Below are positions 7,457-15,064 of a stretch of DNA of 50,124 bases, in pieces. Below the pieces are notes generated by a model. It did no database searches, was not told the DNA's origin, and saw nothing but the letters and a program-made list of their open reading frames with translations. Location: NCBI GenBank assembly GCA_027307405.1, contig DAHUXA010000004.1, positions 1 through 50,124 of the forward strand, written 5' to 3'. The stretch is from Hyphomicrobiales bacterium (GTDB lineage Bacteria > Pseudomonadota > Alphaproteobacteria > Rhizobiales > Xanthobacteraceae). A program made the translations under genes and the position numbers. The first letter of the stretch is position 1. Each line of letters starts with the position of its first letter.

Positions 7457-9712
7457 TTAATGCGCACTGCCGCGCTTGAGATCGGCCTCAATCAACAGCT
7501 TTGTGCCGCCGCCAAAGCGTGCACGGTAGACCTGGAGGTTCTCCATGATCCGCGCGACGTAGTTACGCGTTTCGGAGATCGGGATGCGCTCGACCCAGTC
7601 GACCGGATCGACGCGGGGGTCACGCGGGTCGCCATAGGCTGCGATCCACTGCTTCACGCGCCCGCGTCCGGCGTTGTAGCCGGCGAAGGTGAGAATGTAG
7701 GATCCGTTGTAACCGCTGAACAGGTTGGACAGTTCGGCCGCCCCCATCTGCATATTGTAAACCGGGTCCTTGAGCAGCCGCTCGCGGTTGTAGGTCACCT
7801 TGTATTTTGCTGCGGTGTCGATTCCGGCTGCAGGCGTGACCTGCATCAGACCCATGGCGTTGGCGCTTGAAACGACCTTCTGGTTGAAGTGGCTTTCCTG
7901 ACGCGCGATCGAATAGGCGACCGCCGCCTCGATCGGCGGAGCGATTGGCTGATAGTCGGGCAGGCCGACCGTCGGATAGGCGTAATAATCGAGTGGCAGT
8001 CCCCGTGCATAGGCAGCTTCGCCAAGCAGCAGCATCGCGCGGCCGTCGCCGTTCTTGCCGGCAAGTTCGCCCAGGACGGCCAGGCCGGCAATGTCGGTCG
8101 CGCTCTCGCCAAGCTCCGCGTAAATCGACGCGAGCATATCGCGCTCGCCGAGGGTGTAGAGGATCTGCGCCGCACGGACGACCTCGAGATTGCTGAGAAC
8201 GCCTTGCTCCTGGGGCGTGAACGCCGGGGGACCGCGCAGGCCCAGATCTTTGAGGCCCAGTCGCGCGCGCGCCAGCTGACCGTAATAGGTCGCGGTGTGC
8301 TGCGCCGCTGCCTCGTAGAAGGCCTTGGCCTGATCGTTCTTGCCCATCGCTTCCGCTGCACGCCCTTGCCAATAGCCACCGCGCGCGAGCCCGTGCGGGC
8401 TCACCGTTCCCTCGACAATGCGGGCAAAATGTTCGGCTGCGGTCTTCGGATCGTGCAGATAACGCAGGGCCAGCCAGCCGGCCGTGAAGTGTGCATCGAC
8501 CCGATAAAAACCGCGCATGGGGATTGCGGCTTCACGCGCCACGCTATAGGCGGCGTGCGCGTCACGGTCATCGAGCAGCTTGCGCACGAGCAAGCGGCGC
8601 TCCTGCCACCACTGATCGAGGTTGTACAGTAGCTCTGGGTTCTTTGGCGCGGTCAGAATCAGTTTGCCGGCCTCTTCCGCCTTATTGTTCAGCCGGAGCC
8701 ACTGCACGCGCGCGAAAATATATCCGACGTCGTTCTGCGCGGCTGAGGGTACCGCATCGAGGAGCGCCTTGGCGTTGCCAGCCCTGCGCAACACGGCCGC
8801 GCGCGCACGCCCGATCGCGAGTTGATCGCCACCGAGCCGCTCGGCGGCGCGCAAGCCGGCGGCGACATCGTCGACGTAGAAACGCTGCTCCATGCGCGCC
8901 TTATGGTCGGCGGCGCTCAGCATGCCACCGAACATTTCCAGCACGCGTTTTTCGACCTCGGCGCTGGCGTCGTCGTTGCGCCAGGCCTGTCGCACGAGTG
9001 CGGCCGCCCCGTCGCGATCGCCCTGCGCGAGCAAAGTACGCGCCAGCATGTAACGGCCCTTGCCAGTCACCGGCTGTTGCCTGGCGAAGAACGCGCGCAC
9101 CGCGCGATCGTCGACGCCATCGTTCCACAACGCGTTCTCCGCGCGACGGCGGAACAGTGGGGCGTGCGGCCAGCTCGGGTTCGTCCCGATGAAGGCTGCG
9201 TAGCGCTGAAAGGTGGGGTTGGTGTTATCGGAGCGCAGGATCACCCATTCGGCGAGCTTGCGCGCGACCGGATCGCTGATGCTCGCTTCGGCGGAATTGG
9301 CCTCTGCTTCCTTGCCTTTGCGTGTCGCTTCGATGACCCGTTTCACCGCAGCAATATCGGCCTCCGAGGTCACCGCCGTCGGCGCGATTGCGAAGGGGCC
9401 TGAAGCCGGCCGCGCAAGCGGTTTGAAAAAGGCGCGGGTTTCGAACACCGCACCGTGCAGGCCGACATTGGCCTGGGCAAAGGCTGACAGCCCGGGCTTG
9501 CTTGCGGAGTTTGACGCAGGCCGTTTTTGAGGGAGCGGAGTGGTAGCGGGGGCGGGTGCAACGGTTGCCGCCTGCTTGGCGACATGGATAGCCGGCCGCG
9601 GACGCGGGAGCGGAACTTCTTGTGTTGCGGCCGACCCTGCTTCGGCCGACAGCGCGCAAGCGGCCGTCAACGTCAAATAAACGCCCAAGCGGCTGCGACT
9701 AGTCGCCTTCAT
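7457..9712 (-). CDS. soluble lytic murein transglycosylase, Slt70-like
   Basis: A 751-residue periplasmic enzyme that cleaves the MurNAc-GlcNAc bond of peptidoglycan with formation of 1,6-anhydro-MurNAc ends. A signal peptide (LGVYLTLTAACALSAEAGSA) is followed by a Pro-rich linker with PLPRPRP. A long alpha-helical superhelix of TPR/U-domain type (about 120-570) precedes the C-terminal SLT domain. The catalytic Glu lies in SIARQESHFN, with AMGLMQVTPAAG and FAGYNAGRGRV as the other goose-lysozyme-like motifs. It diverges from dapA across about 260 bases. Confidence 0.93.
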   Translation of the reverse strand: MKATSRSRLGVYLTLTAACALSAEAGSAATQEVPLPRPRPAIHVAKQAATVAPAPATTPLPQKRPASNSASKPGLSAFAQANVGLHGAVFETRAFFKPLARPASGPFAIAPTAVTSEADIAAVKRVIEATRKGKEAEANSAEASISDPVARKLAEWVILRSDNTNPTFQRYAAFIGTNPSWPHAPLFRRRAENALWNDGVDDRAVRAFFARQQPVTGKGRYMLARTLLAQGDRDGAAALVRQAWRNDDASAEVEKRVLEMFGGMLSAADHKARMEQRFYVDDVAAGLRAAERLGGDQLAIGRARAAVLRRAGNAKALLDAVPSAAQNDVGYIFARVQWLRLNNKAEEAGKLILTAPKNPELLYNLDQWWQERRLLVRKLLDDRDAHAAYSVAREAAIPMRGFYRVDAHFTAGWLALRYLHDPKTAAEHFARIVEGTVSPHGLARGGYWQGRAAEAMGKNDQAKAFYEAAAQHTATYYGQLARARLGLKDLGLRGPPAFTPQEQGVLSNLEVVRAAQILYTLGERDMLASIYAELGESATDIAGLAVLGELAGKNGDGRAMLLLGEAAYARGLPLDYYAYPTVGLPDYQPIAPPIEAAVAYSIARQESHFNQKVVSSANAMGLMQVTPAAGIDTAAKYKVTYNRERLLKDPVYNMQMGAAELSNLFSGYNGSYILTFAGYNAGRGRVKQWIAAYGDPRDPRVDPVDWVERIPISETRNYVARIMENLQVYRARFGGGTKLLIEADLKRGSAH

Positions 9713-9973
9713 TCAACCCCGTTGCTTTCGGACCCGGCGACCCCGATTCGGGCAAGGGCCGCAAAACGATTGGCTACCTAGGCCAATTTCGTTGATGAAT
9801 GATACCCAAATTTTAGGGTGCGCGGACCCTAGGTGGGGAGAGGGGCAAAAACGGGGCAAGCCGCTAACTATCAGGTCAATTTATGGGCCCATTTACGAGC
9901 GGGGCTTTCATCGGTGCTCCTGACCCGATATCTATGATGGCCTTAAGCCCGTTTCCTGTGGAGAAGTCGTGTC
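9713..9973. other. divergent intergenic region between slt and dapA with two hairpins
   Basis: About 260 bases without a gene. It contains two inverted repeats: ATTGGC-7-GCCAAT at 9769-9787 and TAGGGT-6-ACCCTA at 9814-9831. Both promoters must be here. Neither hairpin has a U-run in the right place for a terminator of a known gene, so they may be regulatory or chance. A GGAGA ribosome site precedes dapA. Confidence 0.45.
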
Positions 9974-10864
9974 ATGGCCGCCAAGACGAGCTTTCGAGGC
10001 TCCTTTACTGCGCTGGTCACGCCGTTCAAGAACGGCTCGCTCGACGAAAAGGCGTTCCGCAACATCGTGGACTGGCAGATCGCCGAGGGCACCAACGGGC
10101 TGGTTCCGGTCGGAACCACCGGCGAGAGCCCAACGCTGTCGCATGAGGAACATAAGCAGGTTGTGGAGTGGTGTATCGACCAGGTCGGCGGCCGCGTGCC
10201 CGTCATTGCCGGCTCCGGCTCAAATTCGACCGCCGAGGCCATCGAACTGTCGCGCCATGCTGAGGAAGCCGGCGCCGACGCGGTCCTGATCGTCACGCCT
10301 TACTACAACAAGCCGACCCAGGAAGGGCTCTATCAGCACTACAAGGCGATCAACGATGCCATCGGCATTCCCATCATCATTTACAACATTCCGGGGCGCT
10401 CCATCGTCGACATGTCGGTCGAGACCATGGCGCGCCTTTTTGAACTCAAGAATATTGCCGGAGTGAAAGATGCGACCGCCAATATGGCGCGCGTGTCGCA
10501 ACAGCGCGCTGCCATGGGACCCGACTTCAACCAGCTCTCGGGCGAAGACATCACGGCGCTCGGCTTCATGGCACACGGCGGACACGGATGCATCTCGGTG
10601 ACATCCAATGTGGCGCCGCGCCTGTGTGCTGAATTCCAGGCGGCGTGCCTCAAGGGAGATTTTGCCGCGGCGCTCAAGCTGCAGGACAAGTTGACGCCCC
10701 TGCATATCAATCTGTTCGTCGAAACGAGTCCGGCGCCGATCAAGTATGCGATGTCACTGATCGGCAAATGCGCCAATACGGTGCGGCTGCCAATGGTGCC
10801 GGCGAGCGAGAAGGCGCAGACCGCGGTGCGCCAGGCCATGGTGCACGCCGGTCTGATCAACTAG
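9974..10864 (+). CDS. dapA: 4-hydroxy-tetrahydrodipicolinate synthase
   Basis: A 296-residue class I aldolase-type enzyme that condenses pyruvate with aspartate semialdehyde, the committed step to lysine and meso-diaminopimelate for peptidoglycan. Visible motifs are [14 protein letters not shown] (pyruvate carboxylate and catalytic Thr loop), [17 protein letters not shown] with the proton-relay Tyr, YNIPGRS, and the Schiff-base Lys in IAGVKDAT. Length matches the family. It is the first gene of a run dapA-mscL-smpB; the 83-base gap to mscL leaves open whether they share a transcript. Confidence 0.97.
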   Translation: MAAKTSFRGSFTALVTPFKNGSLDEKAFRNIVDWQIAEGTNGLVPVGTTGESPTLSHEEHKQVVEWCIDQVGGRVPVIAGSGSNSTAEAIELSRHAEEAGADAVLIVTPYYNKPTQEGLYQHYKAINDAIGIPIIIYNIPGRSIVDMSVETMARLFELKNIAGVKDATANMARVSQQRAAMGPDFNQLSGEDITALGFMAHGGHGCISVTSNVAPRLCAEFQAACLKGDFAAALKLQDKLTPLHINLFVETSPAPIKYAMSLIGKCANTVRLPMVPASEKAQTAVRQAMVHAGLIN

Positions 10865-10947
10865 CGTAGGTCTCGGCCGACTTTTGCGATACACTTCGCG
10901 GTCATGGCCGGGCTCGTCGGGTACGACGAAGAGGAGATGGCGTAGCC

Positions 10948-11355
10948 ATGCTCGAGGAATTCAAAAAGTTTGCATTGCGCGGAAACGTGGTCGATCTCGC
11001 CATCGGCGTGATCATTGGGGCCGCCTTCGGCGCGATCGTGAATTCACTGGTCGGCGACGTCATTATGCCGGTGATCGGCTCGATTACCGGCGGGCTCGAT
11101 TTTTCGAATTATTACGTTCCGCTGTCCTCCAAGGTGACGGCCGCGACGCTCGCCGAGGCAAAAAAGGAAGGTGCAGTACTCGCTTGGGGCAATTTTCTCA
11201 CTGTCACGCTTAACTTTATCATTATTGCATTCGTGCTGTTCCTGGTGATCCGCGCCATCAACCAGTTCTCGCGCAAGGAGGCGGAGAAGGTGCCGCCGCT
11301 GACAAAGACCGAACAACTGCTCACCGAAATCCGCGACCAGCTCAAATCGCGCTGA
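10948..11355 (+). CDS. mscL: large-conductance mechanosensitive channel
   Basis: A 135-residue inner-membrane protein forming the homopentameric osmotic safety valve. The N-terminal amphipathic helix [20 protein letters not shown] leads into TM1 ([21 protein letters not shown]). A periplasmic loop with GGLDFSNY follows, then TM2 ([17 protein letters not shown]) and a cytoplasmic helix bundle ending in [11 protein letters not shown]. All parts and the length agree with the family. A GAGGAG ribosome site precedes the ATG. Confidence 0.97.
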   Translation: MLEEFKKFALRGNVVDLAIGVIIGAAFGAIVNSLVGDVIMPVIGSITGGLDFSNYYVPLSSKVTAATLAEAKKEGAVLAWGNFLTVTLNFIIIAFVLFLVIRAINQFSRKEAEKVPPLTKTEQLLTEIRDQLKSR

Positions 11356-11373
11356 ACGCACCTCGAAATCCCC

Positions 11374-11847
11374 ATGGCCGCAAAATCCGAGCGCCGCTTC
11401 AAGGTGGTCGCCGATAATCGCAAGGCGCGTTTCAACTACGCGATTGGTGAAACTTTCGAAGCCGGCATCGTGCTCACCGGCAGCGAAGTGAAATCCTTGC
11501 GTGCCGGAAAGGCCACGATTGCCGAATCCTACGCGGACGCTCGCGGCGGCGAACTCTGGCTGATCAACTCGAACATCCCGGAATATCTCCAGGCCAGCCG
11601 TTTCAACCACGCGCCGAAACGGGCGCGCAAATTGTTGATGCAAAAGCGGGAGATCAACCGATTGGTCGGGGCGGTCGAACGCGAGGGCATGACGATCGTG
11701 CCGCTAAAGCTTTACTTTAACGAGAAAGGACGAGCCAAGGTCGAGATCGCGCTCGCCCGCGGCAAGAAGTTGCATGACAAGCGTGAGACGCTGAAGAAGC
11801 GTTCCTGGGAGCGCGAGCGCGGGCGGCTGATGCGGATGAAAGGCTAG
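11374..11847 (+). CDS. smpB: SsrA-binding protein
   Basis: A 157-residue protein that binds tmRNA and delivers it to stalled ribosomes for trans-translation. Motifs are [22 protein letters not shown] split over the first strands, [25 protein letters not shown], and the Lys/Arg-rich C-terminal tail [19 protein letters not shown] that enters the mRNA channel. Length is normal. It starts 18 bases after the mscL stop, suggesting cotranscription. Its TAG stop is contiguous with a palindromic repeat. No tmRNA gene is seen in the window. Confidence 0.96.
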   Translation: MAAKSERRFKVVADNRKARFNYAIGETFEAGIVLTGSEVKSLRAGKATIAESYADARGGELWLINSNIPEYLQASRFNHAPKRARKLLMQKREINRLVGAVEREGMTIVPLKLYFNEKGRAKVEIALARGKKLHDKRETLKKRSWERERGRLMRMKG

Positions 11848-11919
11848 CGCATGATCCCGAAAGCATGCCCCCGGACTTGATCCGGGGGTGGGTACCGGAT
11901 TTCGGACAAGATCATGCGC
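11847..11919. repeat. GCGCATGATC...GATCATGCGC palindromic element, copy 1
   Basis: A 73-base element with perfect 10-bp inverted ends (GCGCATGATC and GATCATGCGC) and an inner stem CCCCCGGA-CTTGA-TCCGGGGG. The first G is the last base of the smpB stop codon. A second copy stands at 17395-17470 in the same position relative to rsh. The family is one I recognise from Bradyrhizobium-like genomes. The inner stem could act as a terminator or RNA-stabilising hairpin, though no U-run follows. Confidence 0.9.
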
Positions 11920-11936
11920 ATACACGGGCAAGTGCT

Positions 11937-12329
11937 ATGGCTGTTCCGACCAAACTCGATCATTGCGTGATCCACGTCTCCGATTGGGTCCGTTCGAACA
12001 AGTTCTACAGCGAGGTTCTGGGTGCCGAACTAGTGCAGCGGCCGGTTGGCTGGGCCTATCGTTTCGGCGACAAGCAACTCAATGTGCATGGACCTGGCGT
12101 GAAGCCGGCGGAGGTCGCCCGGTTGCCGGTGCAGCCCGGCAATAGCGATCTTTGTTTCGAATGGCAGGGGCCAATCGACAGCGCGATTGCACATCTCAAG
12201 GCGCACGGCATTGCAGTCGAACGCGGGCCAATGCAACGCTTTGGAGCAAGGGGGCCTGGTACGTCGGTCTATTTTCGGGATCCCGACGGCTCGCTCATGG
12301 AATTTATGAGCTATGGAGACGCGAAATGA
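11937..12329 (+). CDS. VOC-family (glyoxalase/bleomycin-resistance fold) protein
   Basis: 130 residues from the ATG at 11937; the ORF-track start lies inside the repeat and is not credible. The fold is seen in KLDHCVIHVSDWVRSNKFYSEVLGAEL and the C-terminal TSVYFRDPDGSLMEFMSY, with the His and Glu typical of metal ligands. The substrate is unknown; relatives include dioxygenases and thiol-conjugating enzymes. Its stop overlaps the start of the peroxiredoxin gene (ATGA), so the two are translationally coupled and probably share a stress-related role. Confidence 0.88.
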   Translation: MAVPTKLDHCVIHVSDWVRSNKFYSEVLGAELVQRPVGWAYRFGDKQLNVHGPGVKPAEVARLPVQPGNSDLCFEWQGPIDSAIAHLKAHGIAVERGPMQRFGARGPGTSVYFRDPDGSLMEFMSYGDAK

Positions 12330-12904
12330 CCGAAGCGCCGGGCACGCATAACCCACAATTCCTTCCAACGAATATCCCAACACCGCAGGACGACGGGGCC
12401 GCGCGTCATCTGGCGGGAATGAAACTCCCCGATGTGGCGCTGCCGGCAACCGAGGGCGCGGCGGTCAATCTGTCGAAGCTGGCCGGCCGCACGGTTGTCT
12501 ATATCTATCCGCGCACGGGCGTACCGGGTGTCGATCCGCCCGATGGCTGGGATCAGATCCCTGGTGCCCGAGGCTGCACGCCGCAGTCCTGCTCATTTCG
12601 CGATCATTTCGGCGAACTCAGGCGGCTGGGCGTGGCGCACCTCTATGGCATCTCCACCCAGGACACCGCTTACCAGCGCGAGGCAGCAACGCGGCTGCAC
12701 CTGCCGTTTGCAATCTTGTCGGACGAGAGACTGACGCTGACCAAGGCGCTCAAGCTGCCAACATTTTCCGTTGCCGGAATGACCTTGCTCAAACGTATGG
12801 CGCTGGTGATCGACGACGGAAAAATTACCAAGGCGTTCTATCCGGTTTTCCCGCCGGACAAGAACGCCGAGGAAGTGATCGCCTGGCTTCAGGCGTCGAG
12901 ATAG
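12326..12904 (+). CDS. BCP/AhpC-type peroxiredoxin
   Basis: 192 residues with a thioredoxin-fold peroxiredoxin domain (KLPDVALPATEGAAVNLSKL, VVYIYPRTG). The active site RGCTPQSCSFRD matches the BCP pattern GCTxQxCxxRD, with the first Cys as likely peroxidatic and the second as resolving residue five positions on. It differs from standard BCP by about a dozen extra residues (VPGVDPPDGWDQI) between strand and active site, and the usual Thr-Pro before the first Cys reads Ala-Arg. ATG overlaps the VOC stop. The C-terminus overlaps the convergent glycosylase gene by 16 bases. Confidence 0.87.
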   Translation: MTEAPGTHNPQFLPTNIPTPQDDGAARHLAGMKLPDVALPATEGAAVNLSKLAGRTVVYIYPRTGVPGVDPPDGWDQIPGARGCTPQSCSFRDHFGELRRLGVAHLYGISTQDTAYQREAATRLHLPFAILSDERLTLTKALKLPTFSVAGMTLLKRMALVIDDGKITKAFYPVFPPDKNAEEVIAWLQASR

Positions 12905-13530
12905 CGGCGCACGCTCGCAAAAACGTCCCGAAACATTTCCGGCGTGAGCACGCCAGTGTTCGTATTGTAGCGCGAGCAGTGATAGCTGGAGAACAGCGTC
13001 ATTGAGCCAAGCTGGTGTTGATTGCCGTGGCTGAAGCCGGCGTCGGACAGTTTGCCGCCGAGCGCGCGCACCGTGCTCTCATGCGCGATACGGCCGAGCG
13101 CAACAATGGCGCGCAGCTTTTTCATCTCGGCGATCGTGGGCGCCAGAAAATCGCGGCACGTCCTTATTTCCTCCGGTGTCGGCTTGTTCTCTGGCGGAAC
13201 GCAGCGCACCGCATTGGTGATCCGACAGTCCACCAATTCCAGTCCATCGTCAGGGTGTGCGCGGTATTCGCCGCGCGCAAAGCCAAACCGGCCGAGCGTG
13301 TCGTAAAGCAGCACGCCGGCATAGTCGCCGGTGAAAGGGCGGCCGGTCCGGTTGGCGCCTTGCAAGCCGGGCGCGAGGCCCACGATCAACAGGCGCGCAT
13401 CGATGGTGCCGAAGGAGGGGACCGGCGCATTGAACCATCCCGGCTCTTTGCCGCGCCAGGTTTTGCGGAACGCGGCAAGCCGCGGGCAGCGCGGGCAGTC
13501 GCGCCCTGGCTTGCCGTCGGCCCCAGCCAT
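12889..13530 (-). CDS. family-5 (UDGb-type) uracil-DNA glycosylase
   Basis: A 213-residue base-excision-repair enzyme that removes uracil, and in this family also other deaminated bases, from DNA. Motif 1, GLAPGLQGANRTGRPFTGD, is diagnostic of family 5, whose members lack the usual polar catalytic residue there. An N-terminal CPRCPRL pair plus later Cys residues (RCVPPE, RTCRDF) fit the 4Fe-4S cluster of families 4 and 5. The C-terminal motif reads SSYHCSRYNTNTG, where HPS is more usual, so Pro is replaced by Cys. It is followed on the same strand by nothing within the window and shares its 3' end with the peroxiredoxin gene. Confidence 0.9.
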   Translation of the reverse strand: MAGADGKPGRDCPRCPRLAAFRKTWRGKEPGWFNAPVPSFGTIDARLLIVGLAPGLQGANRTGRPFTGDYAGVLLYDTLGRFGFARGEYRAHPDDGLELVDCRITNAVRCVPPENKPTPEEIRTCRDFLAPTIAEMKKLRAIVALGRIAHESTVRALGGKLSDAGFSHGNQHQLGSMTLFSSYHCSRYNTNTGVLTPEMFRDVFASVRRYLDA

Positions 13531-13538
13531 TACGCCGA

Positions 13539-14210
13539 CTATTCGAAAGATTCGTCGTCGTCGTCAGCGCCGACAGGAGCGCTGGCACGTTGCGGCGTGG
13601 TCGGCGGTCTTTGCAGGAATTGAGGCGTATGCGACGCCGCACGATCATCGCGCGGGGGACGCGCCTCGCGCGCGGGACGTTCGGACGGATCACGGCCAAT
13701 CTTGGTCTGCAACTCAATTATGTCGACGAACACGTCAGCCTGCCGGCGCAGTTCGTCGGCGACCATTGGCGGCTGTGTAGAGACGGTTGAGACGACGGTC
13801 ACGCGCACGCCTTTGCGCTGGACGGCTTCGACCAGCGAACGGAAATCGCCGTCGCCGGAAAACAGCACCATGTGATCGATTGTGCCCGCAATTTCCATGG
13901 CATCGACCGCAAGCTCGATGTCCATGTTTCCTTTGACTTTGCGTCTTCCCGTCTGATCGACGAATTCCTTTGTCGCCTTGGTGACGACCGAATAGCCGTT
14001 GTAGTCAAGCCAGTCGATCAGGGGGCGGATCGATGAATATTCCTGATCTTCGATTACCGCCGTGTAATAGAACGCACGCAGCAGATAGCCGCGCGACTGA
14101 AACTCACGCAGCAGGCGCTTGTAATCGATGTCGAAACCGAGAGATTTTGCAGTGGCGTAAAGGTTGGCACCGTCAATAAACAAAGCGATTTTTTCACCGG
14201 GTACAGTCAT
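13539..14210 (-). CDS. NYN-domain (LabA/DUF88) putative RNase
   Basis: A 223-residue protein with a PIN-like NYN domain in residues 1-165. The acidic active-site positions are visible in LFIDGANLY, KGNMDIELAVDAM and LFSGDGDFRSLVEA. NYN domains are Mg-dependent ribonucleases in the characterised cases; the target here is unknown. The last 55 residues are Arg/Pro-rich and end in the acidic DDDDESFE, probably disordered. It diverges from rpoZ and lies 8 bases upstream of the glycosylase gene on the same strand, so the two likely form an operon. Confidence 0.88.
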   Translation of the reverse strand: MTVPGEKIALFIDGANLYATAKSLGFDIDYKRLLREFQSRGYLLRAFYYTAVIEDQEYSSIRPLIDWLDYNGYSVVTKATKEFVDQTGRRKVKGNMDIELAVDAMEIAGTIDHMVLFSGDGDFRSLVEAVQRKGVRVTVVSTVSTQPPMVADELRRQADVFVDIIELQTKIGRDPSERPAREARPPRDDRAASHTPQFLQRPPTTPQRASAPVGADDDDESFE

Positions 14211-14519
14211 GGGTTTCTCTCATAATTCGTCACTGGTGACTTCCATATCTGCCGGGCACGCAACGTGGAATGCGCCGCGAGCGCGGTTTCGGATCGCCGT
14301 TAACAGAGCATTGCAGCATCTCCAATCAATTGGGCTGCCGCCTGCGCAATCACGCCGTGCCGATAAAATCCTGCACCATCGGCCTGCCGACGATCTCGCA
14401 ATGGTCGAGTAACAGAGGGTTGCGGCTAAACCAAGACAAAAATGCTTGAAATTCCATGCGCCAGAGGATACCTAGCAGGCGAATTCAGGACAAGTTCCCC
14501 CAGATGGAGTGACGAGCCA
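14211..14519. other. intergenic region between NYN gene and rpoZ
   Basis: About 309 bases between two divergent genes with no credible ORF: the upstream extension of rpoZ in the ORF track to 14442 has no match to omega. It holds the promoters of both directions, including the candidate at 14446-14474. Confidence 0.6.
14446..14474 (+). promoter_or_regulatory. candidate sigma-70 promoter of rpoZ
   Basis: TTGAAA at 14446-14451 and TACCTA at 14469-14474 are separated by 17 bases, about 45 bases upstream of the rpoZ ATG. The -35 is good and the -10 is only fair. No other pair in the gap looked better. Confidence 0.4.
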
Positions 14520-14915
14520 ATGGCCCGTGTCACCGTAGAAGATTGTATCGACAAGGTTGAGAACCGCTTTGATCTCGTCCTGTTGGCGAGTCACCGAGCG
14601 CGCATGATTTCATCAGGTTCGCAGATTACCGTCGAGCGCGACAACGATAAGAACCCGGTCGTGGCGCTGCGAGAAATTGCGGAAACCACTGTATCGCCTG
14701 GCGATCTCAAGGAAGATCTCATTCATACCCTGCAGAAATACGTCGAGGTCGATGAGCCTGAGCCCGAAGTGCCGCTGATCGGTGCCGGTGCCGGTGCCAG
14801 TGTGGACTCGGACGACACTGAGGTAACCGCGGACCGCATGACCGAGGAAGAGCTCCTCAAGGGTCTTGAAGGCCTGGCTCCCCCGGAGGAGCCGCCGGAA
14901 GAGGATGCCGAGTAA
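14520..14915 (+). CDS. rpoZ: RNA polymerase omega subunit
   Basis: 131 residues from the ATG at 14520. Omega stabilises the beta' subunit and mediates part of the ppGpp effect in many bacteria. The conserved N-terminal core is [20 protein letters not shown]...ARMISSG, followed by [10 protein letters not shown]. The last 55 residues form an acidic, Pro/Gly-rich tail ([10 protein letters not shown]), which makes the protein longer than the 91-residue E. coli omega, as usual in alphaproteobacteria. Next to rsh, as in many bacteria, linking the ppGpp synthetase to a polymerase subunit. Confidence 0.96.
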   Translation: MARVTVEDCIDKVENRFDLVLLASHRARMISSGSQITVERDNDKNPVVALREIAETTVSPGDLKEDLIHTLQKYVEVDEPEPEVPLIGAGAGASVDSDDTEVTADRMTEEELLKGLEGLAPPEEPPEEDAE

Positions 14916-14944
14916 ATCCTTCGCTTTGCCATTAATTCCCCATA

Positions 14945-14969
14945 ACGGCCCGGCCCAGAGCCGGGCCGT
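14945..14969 (+). terminator. hairpin after rpoZ
   Basis: ACGGCCCGGC and GCCGGGCCGT form a perfect 10-bp stem with the loop CCAGA, 30 bases past the rpoZ stop. The following CTGCTATTTG is only weakly U-rich, so termination may be partial and allow some read-through into rsh. Confidence 0.6.
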
Positions 14970-15064
14970 CTGCTATTTGTCAACCAGTTGGGCAAACGCC
15001 TTGCGGCAGCGATGAAACCACGTGATATCTTGAGGTGGTAACATCAGGCTGCGAGGCAACAGAT

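Noticed and set aside
6419-7870. 483-codon plus-strand ORF
   Set aside because: It is antisense to the alpha/beta hydrolase and the transglycosylase, is Arg-rich without any recognisable domain, and is the usual shadow of high-GC codon usage.
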